From assembly GCA_964578485.1 (NCBI GenBank), contig CAZODA010000008.1, positions 1 through 64,000 on the forward strand: a stretch of DNA of 64,000 nt, in the 5' to 3' direction. The position numbers and the translations under genes are program-made. This document shows positions 43,658 to 52,266 of this stretch, in pieces; the stretch's first letter is position 1, and each line of letters begins with the position of its first letter. This DNA is from CAZODA01 sp964578485. Its GTDB lineage: Bacteria; Bacteroidota; Bacteroidia; Bacteroidales; Marinilabiliaceae. Below the pieces are notes generated by a model, which saw only the letters and a list, made by a program, of their open reading frames with translations, did not search any database and was not told the DNA's origin.

Positions 43658-45844
43658 TTAAGAACCAAGTTCCAGTTGATTCTTTACAAGATTAAAATAA
43701 TGTCCTTTCCTTCTAATTAAGCTGTTATGATTACCTTGTTCTACTATTACTCCATTATCTAGTACAATTATATTGTCAGCGTTTTTCACGGTGCTTAACC
43801 TGTGCGCTACTATTATGGCCGTTTTACCATTGAAAGCCTTAGACAGATTATTCATTATTACGAGTTCATTATTTGAATCTAATGAATTAGTTGCTTCATC
43901 GAAAAGTATATAATTTGCATCTTTGTATATAGCTCTAGCAATTAGGATTCTTTGTTTTTGGCCTGTGCTTATACCATTACCTTCTGGTCCTATTTGCGTA
44001 TTCAAACCGAGTGGAAGTGCTTCAATAAATTGATTAAGGTTCGCAACATCCATAGCTCTTTCAATTCTTTGAATATCTATATTTTCATCACTTGCACCAA
44101 TATTATTTATAATCGTATCAGAAAAAATTACACCTTCCTGCATCACAACCCCACAGTTGTACCTCCATTCCTTTTCACTGTATTTCTTAATAGGGGTATT
44201 ATTAAGTAATACTGCACCTGAAGAAGGCTCATAAAAACCGAGTATTAATTTGAGTAACGTTGTTTTTCCACTCCCACTAACACCAACAATAGCAGTGGTT
44301 TTATTAGCCTTTATTGTTAGACTTATATTATTAAGTACCTTACGGGAGCGAGGTCCATCATACTGAAATATAACATCTTTTAGAACAATATCGGCATTAG
44401 GTGGGATTTCGTTAATTTTATTAATACTTTTGGGTTCCTCATCTTCAATCATTTGTATCTCATTCAACCTTTCCAAACTAATTTTTGTTTCCTGAGTGGA
44501 TTGTATGAATTGAACAAATTGATAGATAGGAGCATTAAGTTGTCCAATTATATATTGCAAAGCGATCATCATTCCCAAAGACATATTGCCATTTAATACA
44601 GACTTTGCTGCAATAAAAGTTATTATTATATTTTTAATTTGGTCAATAAATAAACCTCCAATATGCTGAGTTTGAGCTAATGTTAAACCTTTAATGTTAA
44701 TATCATATAGTTTAATTTGAATCTTTTCCCATTCCCACTGCTTTTTCTTTTCACAGTTATTTAATTTAATATCCTGCATTCCGTTAATCATCTGTATTAT
44801 ATTACTTTGGTTACTGGCTGATTCTTGGAATCTCATGTAATCGAGTTTTCTTCTGCGTTTAAGAAATAATAGAATCCATGCAACATAAAGTGTACTTCCA
44901 ATTAAAAATACAACTAAAATAAAACCATTATAACCTAACATTATGAAACTATACACTATAAAGCCAACAACTGCCATAGAAATGCTTATAAGAACTTCTG
45001 TTAAAAATGTTTGGATGCGTTCAAAATCATTAATTCTTTGAAGTAAGTCCCCAACCCTTTTAGAGTCAAAAAATGCAATGGGAAGGCGCATCAATTTTCC
45101 AAGGAAATCAGATACCAGCGATATGTTGACTCTTGTGGTGACATGTAGCATTAACCAATTTTTAATTAGATTGTTTGCAGCCTGCCCTATAATAAGAGCA
45201 ACTTGTGCTATTAAAATTATTACTATAAAATTTAAATCATTATTACCAATACCAACATCAACGATTGATTGGGTAAGCAGAGGAAAGATTAAACTAAGTA
45301 TGCTACCAACCAGAATGCCTAAAATAATATTAAGTAGATATTTCGTATGAGGATTTAGATATTTCAGTAATTGACGAAAGTTAACTTTATTCTCCTTAAC
45401 ATCATTGGAATTAAAAAATGAGGGTGTAGGTTCAAGAAGGAGTGCAATACCCATCTTTCCTTTAATATCATCAACGATAGAATACCAACTTGTTAAAAAT
45501 GTTTTTTTGTTGTACTTTAATATTCCTTGAGCGGGATCACCCACAATTATTTTATCTTTTTCTATTCTATATATTACAACAAAATGATTTTGGTTCCAAT
45601 TTACAATGCATGGCATATTCACTTCAGCCAGTTGCTCCCAAGTAATTTTCACTCCGGTTGTTCTAAAGCCCAACTTCTCTGCAGCATCACTAAGCCCAAG
45701 AAGAGTTGTTCCCGAACGTTTTTGATAGCTTGTGTTTTTTATATAATGCTGTGGAAATGTTTTGCCATAAAACTTAGCAACCATTCTTAAACATGTTGGT
45801 CCACAATCTTTAGAATCGTATTGAATATAGTGAGGGTAGTTCAT
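43658..45844 (-). CDS. C39-peptidase ABC exporter (double-glycine leader processing)
   Basis: The 728-residue protein starts with a C39 peptidase domain. Gln8 and Cys14 lie in YIQYDSKDCGPTC, His87 in NQNHFVVIY and Asp103 in VGDPAQG, so the catalytic set is complete. A six-helix ABC membrane domain covers about 165-450. The ATPase follows with Walker A VGVSGSGKTTLLKL near 517, signature STGQKQR and Walker B YILFDEATNSLD. Such transporters cut the leader after Gly-Gly and export the peptide. The precursor 2.8 kb upstream carries exactly that leader. The gene lies five bases after the acyltransferase gene. Confidence 0.92.
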   Translation of the reverse strand: MNYPHYIQYDSKDCGPTCLRMVAKFYGKTFPQHYIKNTSYQKRSGTTLLGLSDAAEKLGFRTTGVKITWEQLAEVNMPCIVNWNQNHFVVIYRIEKDKIIVGDPAQGILKYNKKTFLTSWYSIVDDIKGKMGIALLLEPTPSFFNSNDVKENKVNFRQLLKYLNPHTKYLLNIILGILVGSILSLIFPLLTQSIVDVGIGNNDLNFIVIILIAQVALIIGQAANNLIKNWLMLHVTTRVNISLVSDFLGKLMRLPIAFFDSKRVGDLLQRINDFERIQTFLTEVLISISMAVVGFIVYSFIMLGYNGFILVVFLIGSTLYVAWILLFLKRRRKLDYMRFQESASNQSNIIQMINGMQDIKLNNCEKKKQWEWEKIQIKLYDINIKGLTLAQTQHIGGLFIDQIKNIIITFIAAKSVLNGNMSLGMMIALQYIIGQLNAPIYQFVQFIQSTQETKISLERLNEIQMIEDEEPKSINKINEIPPNADIVLKDVIFQYDGPRSRKVLNNISLTIKANKTTAIVGVSGSGKTTLLKLILGFYEPSSGAVLLNNTPIKKYSEKEWRYNCGVVMQEGVIFSDTIINNIGASDENIDIQRIERAMDVANLNQFIEALPLGLNTQIGPEGNGISTGQKQRILIARAIYKDANYILFDEATNSLDSNNELVIMNNLSKAFNGKTAIIVAHRLSTVKNADNIIVLDNGVIVEQGNHNSLIRRKGHYFNLVKNQLELGS

Positions 45845-45849
45845 ACTAT

Positions 45850-46737
45850 CTAACTAGCCAAAGAAACAGAAGAAAAATAATAATCAATATTGCTATGTAT
45901 TTTATTATCAAAAATCATATTGTAAAGTTTTAAAAGTTTAGAATGTCTTTTATCAAAAATAAAAGATATGAAGCTAATACTTGCATATTCTTGTATGGAA
46001 GTAGCTTTTTTAAAGATGAGATACCATAATTTTAATCCAATTCCTGTTGCCCTATATGATTTGTCAACATAAGTATGAAGTAGCGACATTTCTTTTCCTC
46101 GTTCACGCTGAACAATACTCCAAGCAATAAATACATTATCCACAACAACGAATACTGATAATTCTTTTGCCATGAATTTTAAACGTTCTTTTATCTTCAA
46201 ATCAAAATTATCTTTTGAAATTGCCGTTTGGCGCACTTCTTCAATTTGCAAATCGGTTAACTGATTTAAATATAGTATCTCACACTTTTCAAATTTAATG
46301 CTAGTATCTCTATAAAAAAATTTGTCAATAAAGCTTTTTTGAAAAGCATCAACCTTAACTTTATATTTTGTGTATTTATATTGAATAGGTTCCCACTGAT
46401 TTTGCAACAAAAACTTATTAAATCTTTTCACATCATGGTTTAAAGTATTACAAGAAAGAGACAGTGAACTTTTATTTATTTTTTTGCAAAAATCAAAAGC
46501 TTTGTTTAATAAAATAGAGCCAATTCCCTCCCCTCTGAACATTGGTATAACCATCAAAGTAATTATGAAAAATCCTTTGTTGTCTAATGAATTAAGAAGT
46601 AAACAGCCAATAGGTTCTTGATCTATATAAGCAAAAAAAGATTTGTAAACTCCTTCTTCTTTTGGGCGACTTATATTCATCCTCTTAAGGGCTTTGTTTA
46701 AACTTGTAGATTCGAGCTGACAATAATCAATCTTCAT
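45850..46737 (-). CDS. Tandem GNAT acyltransferase
   Basis: The protein of 295 residues has two GNAT-like halves. The first carries VIPMFRGEGIGSILLNKAF, the acyl-CoA pyrophosphate loop (R-x-x-G-x-G). The second carries VDKSYRATGIGLKLWYLIF with the same motif. The last strand region is serine- and aromatic-rich (IDYYFSSVSL). GNAT enzymes transfer acyl groups from CoA or carrier proteins to amines. I chose the ATG at 46737, and an upstream ATG at 46752 would add five residues. It overlaps the ACP gene by 11 bases, so the two are coupled. Its likely substrate is the precursor peptide (inference). Confidence 0.78.
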   Translation of the reverse strand: MKIDYCQLESTSLNKALKRMNISRPKEEGVYKSFFAYIDQEPIGCLLLNSLDNKGFFIITLMVIPMFRGEGIGSILLNKAFDFCKKINKSSLSLSCNTLNHDVKRFNKFLLQNQWEPIQYKYTKYKVKVDAFQKSFIDKFFYRDTSIKFEKCEILYLNQLTDLQIEEVRQTAISKDNFDLKIKERLKFMAKELSVFVVVDNVFIAWSIVQRERGKEMSLLHTYVDKSYRATGIGLKLWYLIFKKATSIQEYASISFISFIFDKRHSKLLKLYNMIFDNKIHSNIDYYFSSVSLAS

Positions 46738-46963
46738 TGTGTTTGTTAACAAAATTAATTACATCTTTAATGGTTGTACTTGGTGTTAGTAGGGTCACCT
46801 TAATTTCAATGCTGAAATCTTTTTCAATAATGTTAATTAGTTGTAATATTTCTAATGAATCTAACCCTAAATCGAAAATAGTTGTTTCATAGTTGATTAC
46901 AATATTAGTATCACAAGAAGACACCTCATTTATAACATTTTGGATATACTCTATATTAATCAT
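46727..46963 (-). CDS. Acyl carrier protein of the RiPP cassette
   Basis: The 78-residue protein has the carrier-protein motif LGLDSLEILQLINIIEKDF, with the phosphopantetheine acceptor Ser36. Four predicted helices match ACP in size and order. It is not the fatty-acid synthesis acpP by context, because its neighbours are a radical SAM maturase (16 bases upstream) and the GNAT gene overlapping its end. It probably holds the acyl group used by the GNAT enzyme. Confidence 0.88.
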   Translation of the reverse strand: MINIEYIQNVINEVSSCDTNIVINYETTIFDLGLDSLEILQLINIIEKDFSIEIKVTLLTPSTTIKDVINFVNKHNED

Positions 46964-46979
46964 AATCTATTCTATTCTA

Positions 46980-48458
46980 TTAGAAATCCTCATAATAAAC
47001 TTGATACAAAGGATCTGGTGCTTTGGGACAAGTAGGATCAGGCAATAAATAGTTTTCTTTCCCGTAATGTGCAATTACTGACTTCCAACAAACTCCAAGT
47101 CCTTTTCTACAAACTTCAAAATCTTGACATTTACTACATGGATTATCGACCGTAAGTTCCTCTTGCTGGATATCCCATATTTTCATGGCTTTATCAGATT
47201 GCCATACTTCCAAAATACTATTTTGGCTTAAGTCTCCAAGAATAAAATTCTTATCCCAATAAAGTTCTTCGCAGATTGTAACCTTTCCGTCGGGAAGTAA
47301 AATAAATCCATTTACATTAGCAGTACATAATGCTCTATCCTTGAATTTTTTATAATTACACAAATGGGATTTATATTGAACATTACTGTCGTATACTAAT
47401 TCATAAGGAACGTTGCTTTTTTGTTTGTCTAAAAACGCTCCTAAATTAACTATTTGATCCTTACTGAGCTTGAACTGTTTGAATTGCTCAACAGACTTAA
47501 AATGGCTATAACTAACAACAGAAATGAGATATCTTTTCACATTTTTAAGTTGCTTAAGAAAATCCATTACTCCTTTTATATTTTCAACATTACATGTATC
47601 TTTGGTTTGTGTACCCTTGATGATTATACTTATTCCTTTTGAATCAAGGTATTTAATTGTATTAAGTATTTTACTACAGTAATCGTTCCCAACATTAAGT
47701 GTTTTAATAAGTAGTTCTGAATTAACAGAGTCTAAAGATATTTGTAACTCTTGTAACCCAATATCCTCAAATGAATCGATTACATCATTTGGTATAGGAA
47801 CTTTGGTAGATAATTCATTAGTAAAGCCATAGCCTATGGCTCTTTTTAAAATTAACTTCCAATCCTTATGTAAAAAAAATTCACCTCCTGAGATATCGAA
47901 ATCCATAACTCCAATTTCATGTGCTTCATCCATTATTTCAAGAATTCTCTCTGTTGATAACGGTTTATACCTTGTGTTCTTGTCGGCATAACAATAAATA
48001 CAATCTGTAACACATCTAGTATTGATGACAAACAGAATTGTTTTAGGAATTGATAATCTTTTTCTGGTGAAATTCAGCGGTGCATCTATGTCATACTTCG
48101 AATAGGCCAAATCTGTTCTAATTTTGTGATTTGGTTTCACAAGTATCTTCTTTGGAAAAAAGAAGCGATTTCCATCATATTCAACAACAAGATCTTTTTC
48201 GTTCTCAATGAAAGGAGTAATTAGTTCCAAGGATTCTTCTATTGTGATTGAAAAAAAAGATGCAATCTCTATTATGTCCTCATTTAATTGTTTTTCGCCT
48301 GTAAAAAATGAAAATAGTGTTGCATGAATAGGATGGATAGGGATATAAAATTTGTCATTTCCATTCTGCCTTGAAGAACCTAACAGTATCCGATCACAGT
48401 CCGGGTAAAGACAATAGTCTAAATTAAAAATTAACTTCTGTTCTTGTGTGCTCATCAT
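46980..48458 (-). CDS. Radical SAM/SPASM peptide maturase
   Basis: The 492-residue protein has a PqqD-like leader-recognition region at residues 1-100 (IHPIHATLFSFFTGEKQL). The radical SAM site is CVTDCIYC (Cys149, Cys153, Cys156), in CxxxCxxC form. It is followed by the SAM-binding DISGGEFFLH. A SPASM domain near 375-470 supplies cysteines for auxiliary clusters, with DGKVTICEELY, NPCSKCQDFEVC and VCWKS. Enzymes of this architecture make thioether or C-C links in peptides. It lies next to a Cys-rich precursor gene and was probably made for it. The start is ATGATG at 48458. Confidence 0.9.
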   Translation of the reverse strand: MMSTQEQKLIFNLDYCLYPDCDRILLGSSRQNGNDKFYIPIHPIHATLFSFFTGEKQLNEDIIEIASFFSITIEESLELITPFIENEKDLVVEYDGNRFFFPKKILVKPNHKIRTDLAYSKYDIDAPLNFTRKRLSIPKTILFVINTRCVTDCIYCYADKNTRYKPLSTERILEIMDEAHEIGVMDFDISGGEFFLHKDWKLILKRAIGYGFTNELSTKVPIPNDVIDSFEDIGLQELQISLDSVNSELLIKTLNVGNDYCSKILNTIKYLDSKGISIIIKGTQTKDTCNVENIKGVMDFLKQLKNVKRYLISVVSYSHFKSVEQFKQFKLSKDQIVNLGAFLDKQKSNVPYELVYDSNVQYKSHLCNYKKFKDRALCTANVNGFILLPDGKVTICEELYWDKNFILGDLSQNSILEVWQSDKAMKIWDIQQEELTVDNPCSKCQDFEVCRKGLGVCWKSVIAHYGKENYLLPDPTCPKAPDPLYQVYYEDF

Positions 48459-48469
48459 TTAGTTTTTTA

Positions 48470-48485
48470 AGCCCAAAATTGGGCT
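48470..48485. other. Small hairpin in front of the maturase start
   Basis: AGCCCAA at 48470-48476 and TTGGGCT at 48479-48485 can pair with a two-base gap. In the transcript this hairpin lies 11 bases upstream of the maturase start codon, where it could influence ribosome access. It lacks the U-run of a terminator on that strand. Confidence 0.4.
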
Positions 48486-48586
48486 GTCTAAAAAGTCGGA
48501 GACACCATCTTTTTATTTGTTCTCCTATCTGTGAAGTTTCACAAATATTCAATTCTCAGAGACTTTAAGAAACTTTTTAGACAGCC
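48482..48586. mobile_element. MITE-like element between precursor and maturase genes
   Basis: A perfect 15-base inverted repeat (GGCTGTCTAAAAAGT at 48482-48496 and its complement at 48572-48586) bounds 105 bases with no coding capacity. The ends resemble those of insertion sequences with GGCTGTCT termini. I see no obvious target duplication. It lies in the gap between the precursor (ending 48618) and the maturase (starting 48458), so the operon transcript would carry a long hairpin here. Confidence 0.6.
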
Positions 48587-48617
48587 TCATCTCTTGGCAA
48601 GTCAATCTTGAGATTAC

Positions 48618-48788
48618 CTATAAACTAACATTAGAGTTGTTGCTGTTTTTGTTGCCAGGCTGGCAACTTCCACTACAACCTGTTTTGCAGGATTTACCAC
48701 ATCCACCCTCAATTTCAGACATCATCTCACTTGACAACACCTGGGTTTCCATTATCGTAGGAAACTGACCTATAAACTTTTTTTCCAT
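48618..48788 (-). CDS. RiPP precursor peptide with double-glycine leader and CxxxC core
   Basis: A 56-codon gene starts at ATG 48788 and ends with TAG at 48618. Residues 1-29 form a charged leader ending SSEMMSEIEGG, the double-glycine site cut by C39 exporters. The core starts CGKSCKTGCSGSC, with Cys30, Cys34, Cys38 and Cys42 exactly four residues apart, and ends with an asparagine/serine-rich tail. Lys32, Lys35 and Lys47 could be acylation sites. The length, leader and Cys pattern resemble Bacteroidota GG-leader natural-product precursors of radical SAM systems. It lies between a TonB receptor gene and the maturase, all on the same strand. Confidence 0.9.
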   Translation of the reverse strand: MEKKFIGQFPTIMETQVLSSEMMSEIEGGCGKSCKTGCSGSCQPGNKNSNNSNVSL

Positions 48789-48843
48789 AATAATAAATAA
48801 TTTAGTTTAACATTAAAATACATCGCACTATCGATGTTTTTAT

Positions 48844-51228
48844 TTAATCCCCTCTAAAACGATTTATATCATTCAGAGCACCTTTAGCTTTGTCGATAAC
48901 ATTTTGGCCACTACTCAATTTAAAAGAGAGGCTAAGCTTAATAAATCTATTGCTCCAATTCGTGTTTGTATGTAATACATTGCTATCATAGTAGTAAACA
49001 TAATCGAGCTTATCGGTATTAAAAATGTTTTCTGCCTCTAATGCTATAGTAAGCATATTATTGCGCAACATTGAGTAAGAAACACCCAAGTCGAGACCCC
49101 AATTTCTACTACAGTCAAATTGAATTTGCTTATAAGGCGGAGAGTAACCAATCCATGAGAATAATGCCAATTTCTTAGTAATGTTGTAGCTTAATGTGCT
49201 TTTAATATTCCATTTCCAGAAATTATTTCTGTTCTCAGGCATAATAAAACCATTTTTAGAATTAATAAGGGTTAAATATTCAACATAAGAACTCAGATTT
49301 CCTCTCAACGCTTGATTAAAAAACTCAAAAGGAAGATTAATTGACACGTTGAATCTCCGTGCGTCGGCATAATTCATGTAAGTGTACTGCCTTATATTAT
49401 TGTCTTGTTCTGTTACAATTTGTCCATGAACATCTTTTATATGTGAGTATCTAAATATCACGTTGCCACTGCCGTATAAATAGTGAGCCCATGCCAAAGA
49501 CCTATTTAGGCTTGGCTTTAAATAGGGATTTCCCACGGTGTAAGAAAACGCATCGCTATACCGCATTCCCGGAAGCATGTGCTCATAATTTGGACGCAAT
49601 ATTCTGGTAGATAAAAGAGCAAGTATAGATTGATAGTTATCCGAATGCTTATAGTATATATGGAAGTACGGGAAATAATTATTGTAGGAATCGGAAACTT
49701 TTGTATTATCTGATTTAAAGTGAATATCGTAATTGGTGTGCTCCATGCGTATAAAGCTGTAAAACATCCATTTATCGTTTAGCTCATATATAAGATCAAG
49801 ATAACTCCCTAAAATAATTTCTTTTCCGGTAAAATGGCTGTCAGAATAGTTGGTAAAGGTGTTGTTTTGATAATACTTCACGTCATCGTTCAGTTTTCCA
49901 ATATCAGCTTTTGCGCCGACAAGTAATTTCAGCCCAATTTTTTTGAAATGCTGCGTAAAATCTACCTTCCCCGTTTGTTGATTGCCCACCATCTGTGGGT
50001 TAGAGTACAGGTACCAATCCTTTTCATCACCGGGGAACAGCTGATAGTAATAATTATCTTTATATCGCATGCCACCATAAACAATCCCATACGAAGCAAC
50101 CAGCTTACTTGCTAATGAGTCGGGTGAAGAATATTCTATATTGCCTGACCAAAGATCATCGTGATCCCGATTTTTACTGCTTTGGATGTAATCTTTATCA
50201 TCGGAGGAGTTCATTACCCGTATCGGTACAACCATTTCTCCTTTCTCATGAGAATCATAAACAAAGAAATTAAAATTCAGAGAGTGCTTATCTTTTATAA
50301 CCCATGCTAAATTTGCCAATCCGGTATAGGTGTTTTTTCGCGAAGTATAATCGGAAATGCGAACCATTTCGGCTCCATTCATATAAACTAAACTGTCCTT
50401 TAGATAGTTCCACCAGTACTTATTGCGGTAGGATAAGGAAGCATTGAAAAACACGTTCTTCTTCTTAAACATAAAGAATGCATTAGTACCCCCATCTAAA
50501 GAGCCATCCCTGTCATCCATTGAGCTTTGCCCACCAAGGGTTAAGTAGTAACCATCAAATTTTTGCTTCTTTGTTTTTAAATTGATTATTGCCCCGCTGT
50601 GAGAAGCATCGTACCTACCGGTCGCCGTTGTCAACAACTCCACCTGTTCTATAGATGATGCAGGTAAAGTCTGTAATATTGAAATTACAGAAGTAAAAGG
50701 CAAAGTTTGTTTTCGCCCATCTATATAAAGAGTAGCTGTCTCTCCATTTAAAGTTAATCCGTCATTCTCATTTGCAGAAACACCGGGTAGCCTTGAAAGA
50801 ACTTTTGCTATGTTTGAATTTGATGAGTTGGGAATGCTCGATACGTTTACAATCATATTGCCATCTTTAAATTCAATGGCAGGCTTCTTTATGACAATTG
50901 TTACCTCATCAATATCGTAAGGTTTATCCTGTAGGTAAACAGTTATAGTAGTGTCTTTTTTTACCTCAATTGATTGGGTTAAATACGACAAATGCGAAAT
51001 CTCTAAAATACCTTTAGCCTCTTTAGAAGTAGCTCTTAAAGCGAAACAGCCATTATTATCGGTGGCAACAGCAGTTATAATTGTACTGTCTGTATCATAA
51101 AAAACAACAGTTGAAGATATTATGCCTTGGGAGTTGCTATCAAGAACGCAACCTTCAATTCTAAAACTCTGGCTAAAACTGTATGTACCTATTGCGAATA
51201 AGGTAGTAAAGAGAAAAAACTTTGACAC
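48844..51228 (-). CDS. TonB-dependent-receptor-like outer-membrane protein
   Basis: The 794-residue protein has a signal peptide (residues 1-19, YSFSQ). A carboxypeptidase-regulatory-like domain of about 20-105 follows (IEGCVLDSNSQGI, LQDKPYDIDEV). The plug-like region IAKVLSRLPGVSANENDGLTLNG and ASSIEQVELLTTATGRYDA come next. A long beta-barrel runs to the end (FIKLSLSFKLSSG near the terminus). No SusD partner is present. It ends 55 bases before the precursor gene on the same strand, so it is probably part of the operon. It might carry the peptide product or a complex of it across the outer membrane, which is inference. Confidence 0.82.
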   Translation of the reverse strand: MSKFFLFTTLFAIGTYSFSQSFRIEGCVLDSNSQGIISSTVVFYDTDSTIITAVATDNNGCFALRATSKEAKGILEISHLSYLTQSIEVKKDTTITVYLQDKPYDIDEVTIVIKKPAIEFKDGNMIVNVSSIPNSSNSNIAKVLSRLPGVSANENDGLTLNGETATLYIDGRKQTLPFTSVISILQTLPASSIEQVELLTTATGRYDASHSGAIINLKTKKQKFDGYYLTLGGQSSMDDRDGSLDGGTNAFFMFKKKNVFFNASLSYRNKYWWNYLKDSLVYMNGAEMVRISDYTSRKNTYTGLANLAWVIKDKHSLNFNFFVYDSHEKGEMVVPIRVMNSSDDKDYIQSSKNRDHDDLWSGNIEYSSPDSLASKLVASYGIVYGGMRYKDNYYYQLFPGDEKDWYLYSNPQMVGNQQTGKVDFTQHFKKIGLKLLVGAKADIGKLNDDVKYYQNNTFTNYSDSHFTGKEIILGSYLDLIYELNDKWMFYSFIRMEHTNYDIHFKSDNTKVSDSYNNYFPYFHIYYKHSDNYQSILALLSTRILRPNYEHMLPGMRYSDAFSYTVGNPYLKPSLNRSLAWAHYLYGSGNVIFRYSHIKDVHGQIVTEQDNNIRQYTYMNYADARRFNVSINLPFEFFNQALRGNLSSYVEYLTLINSKNGFIMPENRNNFWKWNIKSTLSYNITKKLALFSWIGYSPPYKQIQFDCSRNWGLDLGVSYSMLRNNMLTIALEAENIFNTDKLDYVYYYDSNVLHTNTNWSNRFIKLSLSFKLSSGQNVIDKAKGALNDINRFRGD

Positions 51229-51374
51229 GATGAATCGATTTTTTTGTAAAGATATGTCAACAAACCTGAATAAATTAGTTAAAGTTCTATTAACTCGTGA
51301 ATGGAAATATCTGTTCGGTGAATGGGCATTTCCCTATATTGAAATAGAAACTCCTTAAGATGTTTTGCGCAATT

Positions 51375-51680
51375 TCACGAAACCTTTAGTTCTATATTTC
51401 CCATAACTATTTTCTTGTCAATTAGGTTATAAGTATTTATCACTGTGAGGTTTACTATGCAACTTCGATTAATTTTAGCAAAACCAAACTCTTTAAGTTT
51501 AATTTCAAATTCTCGGAGTTTACCTGTAATAGTTATTTTATCTTTATTACTGATAAGATGAATTATCAATAGGTAATCATTAGAACATATAAATGAAATT
51601 TGTTCCAAATTTAAAAAATGCATTTTCCCTTTTTCATTCAGAACTATTTTCTTATTCTTCTGGTTAAAATTTAGTATCAT
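51375..51680 (-). CDS. Stand-alone LytTR DNA-binding regulator
   Basis: The 101-residue protein is a single LytTR domain, with LEQISFICSNDYLLIIHL, GKLREFEIKLKEFGFAKINRSCIVNL and YNLIDKKIVMGNIELKVS. There is no receiver domain before it and no kinase gene near it. LytTR domains bind paired sites upstream of bacteriocin, pilus and toxin genes. It is transcribed in the same direction as, and 146 bases before, the receptor gene, so it is the likely regulator of the cassette. Confidence 0.82.
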   Translation of the reverse strand: MILNFNQKNKKIVLNEKGKMHFLNLEQISFICSNDYLLIIHLISNKDKITITGKLREFEIKLKEFGFAKINRSCIVNLTVINTYNLIDKKIVMGNIELKVS

Positions 51681-52266
51681 AACTATAAAATAAAGAGATT
51701 ATTCAACTCTATTAATTAGTATTAGCATTACGACGGACACGAAAAAATAATACAATGCAGCCAATTAATATCTTGGTTTTTATAATAGATAAAATTTTTA
51801 TGATGCTTGTTTTATAATTTTTAAATATTTTGAGTTTTAAAAATAATTGAAAAATTAGCAGCCTTGCTGAATACATCTTATGCAGAGATGATGATATACA
51901 TGCTTGCTTCAAAACCGTCAATATATATGCTGTGTCAATGCGACATGTATTGGTAAAAAGTTTCTTATTGAAATAATTGAAAAGACGGCATGGAAAAAGG
52001 AAAATATTTACTAAACCGATTAAATCAATACTTTCTATTGAAGAATTAGAAACAGAAAAATTCTTAAGAAAAGAATACGAATAAATGGGATTAGATGTTT
52101 GATAAGGCATAATGAGTCGGGTTTGAATTGATTTTTAATAGTATTGCTGCATATAATTTAAATTAATAATTGTAAAAGTATGAAAACATTTTATTGTAAA
52201 CAAAAAATAATTTTATGAAAAATACAAAACGATGATAATTAACAAATTGAGAATTGATATTACCTG

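Noticed and set aside
46727..46963. ACP gene as the housekeeping acpP of fatty-acid synthesis
   Set aside because: No fab genes are near. It overlaps the GNAT gene and lies between maturase and exporter, so a cassette-specific role is more likely.
51712..52110. Minus-strand open frame of 132 codons upstream of the LytTR gene
   Set aside because: The translation is a low-complexity mix of Phe, Ile, Leu, Lys and Ser with no motif, typical of AT-rich non-coding DNA. The opposite strand has the more protein-like frame.
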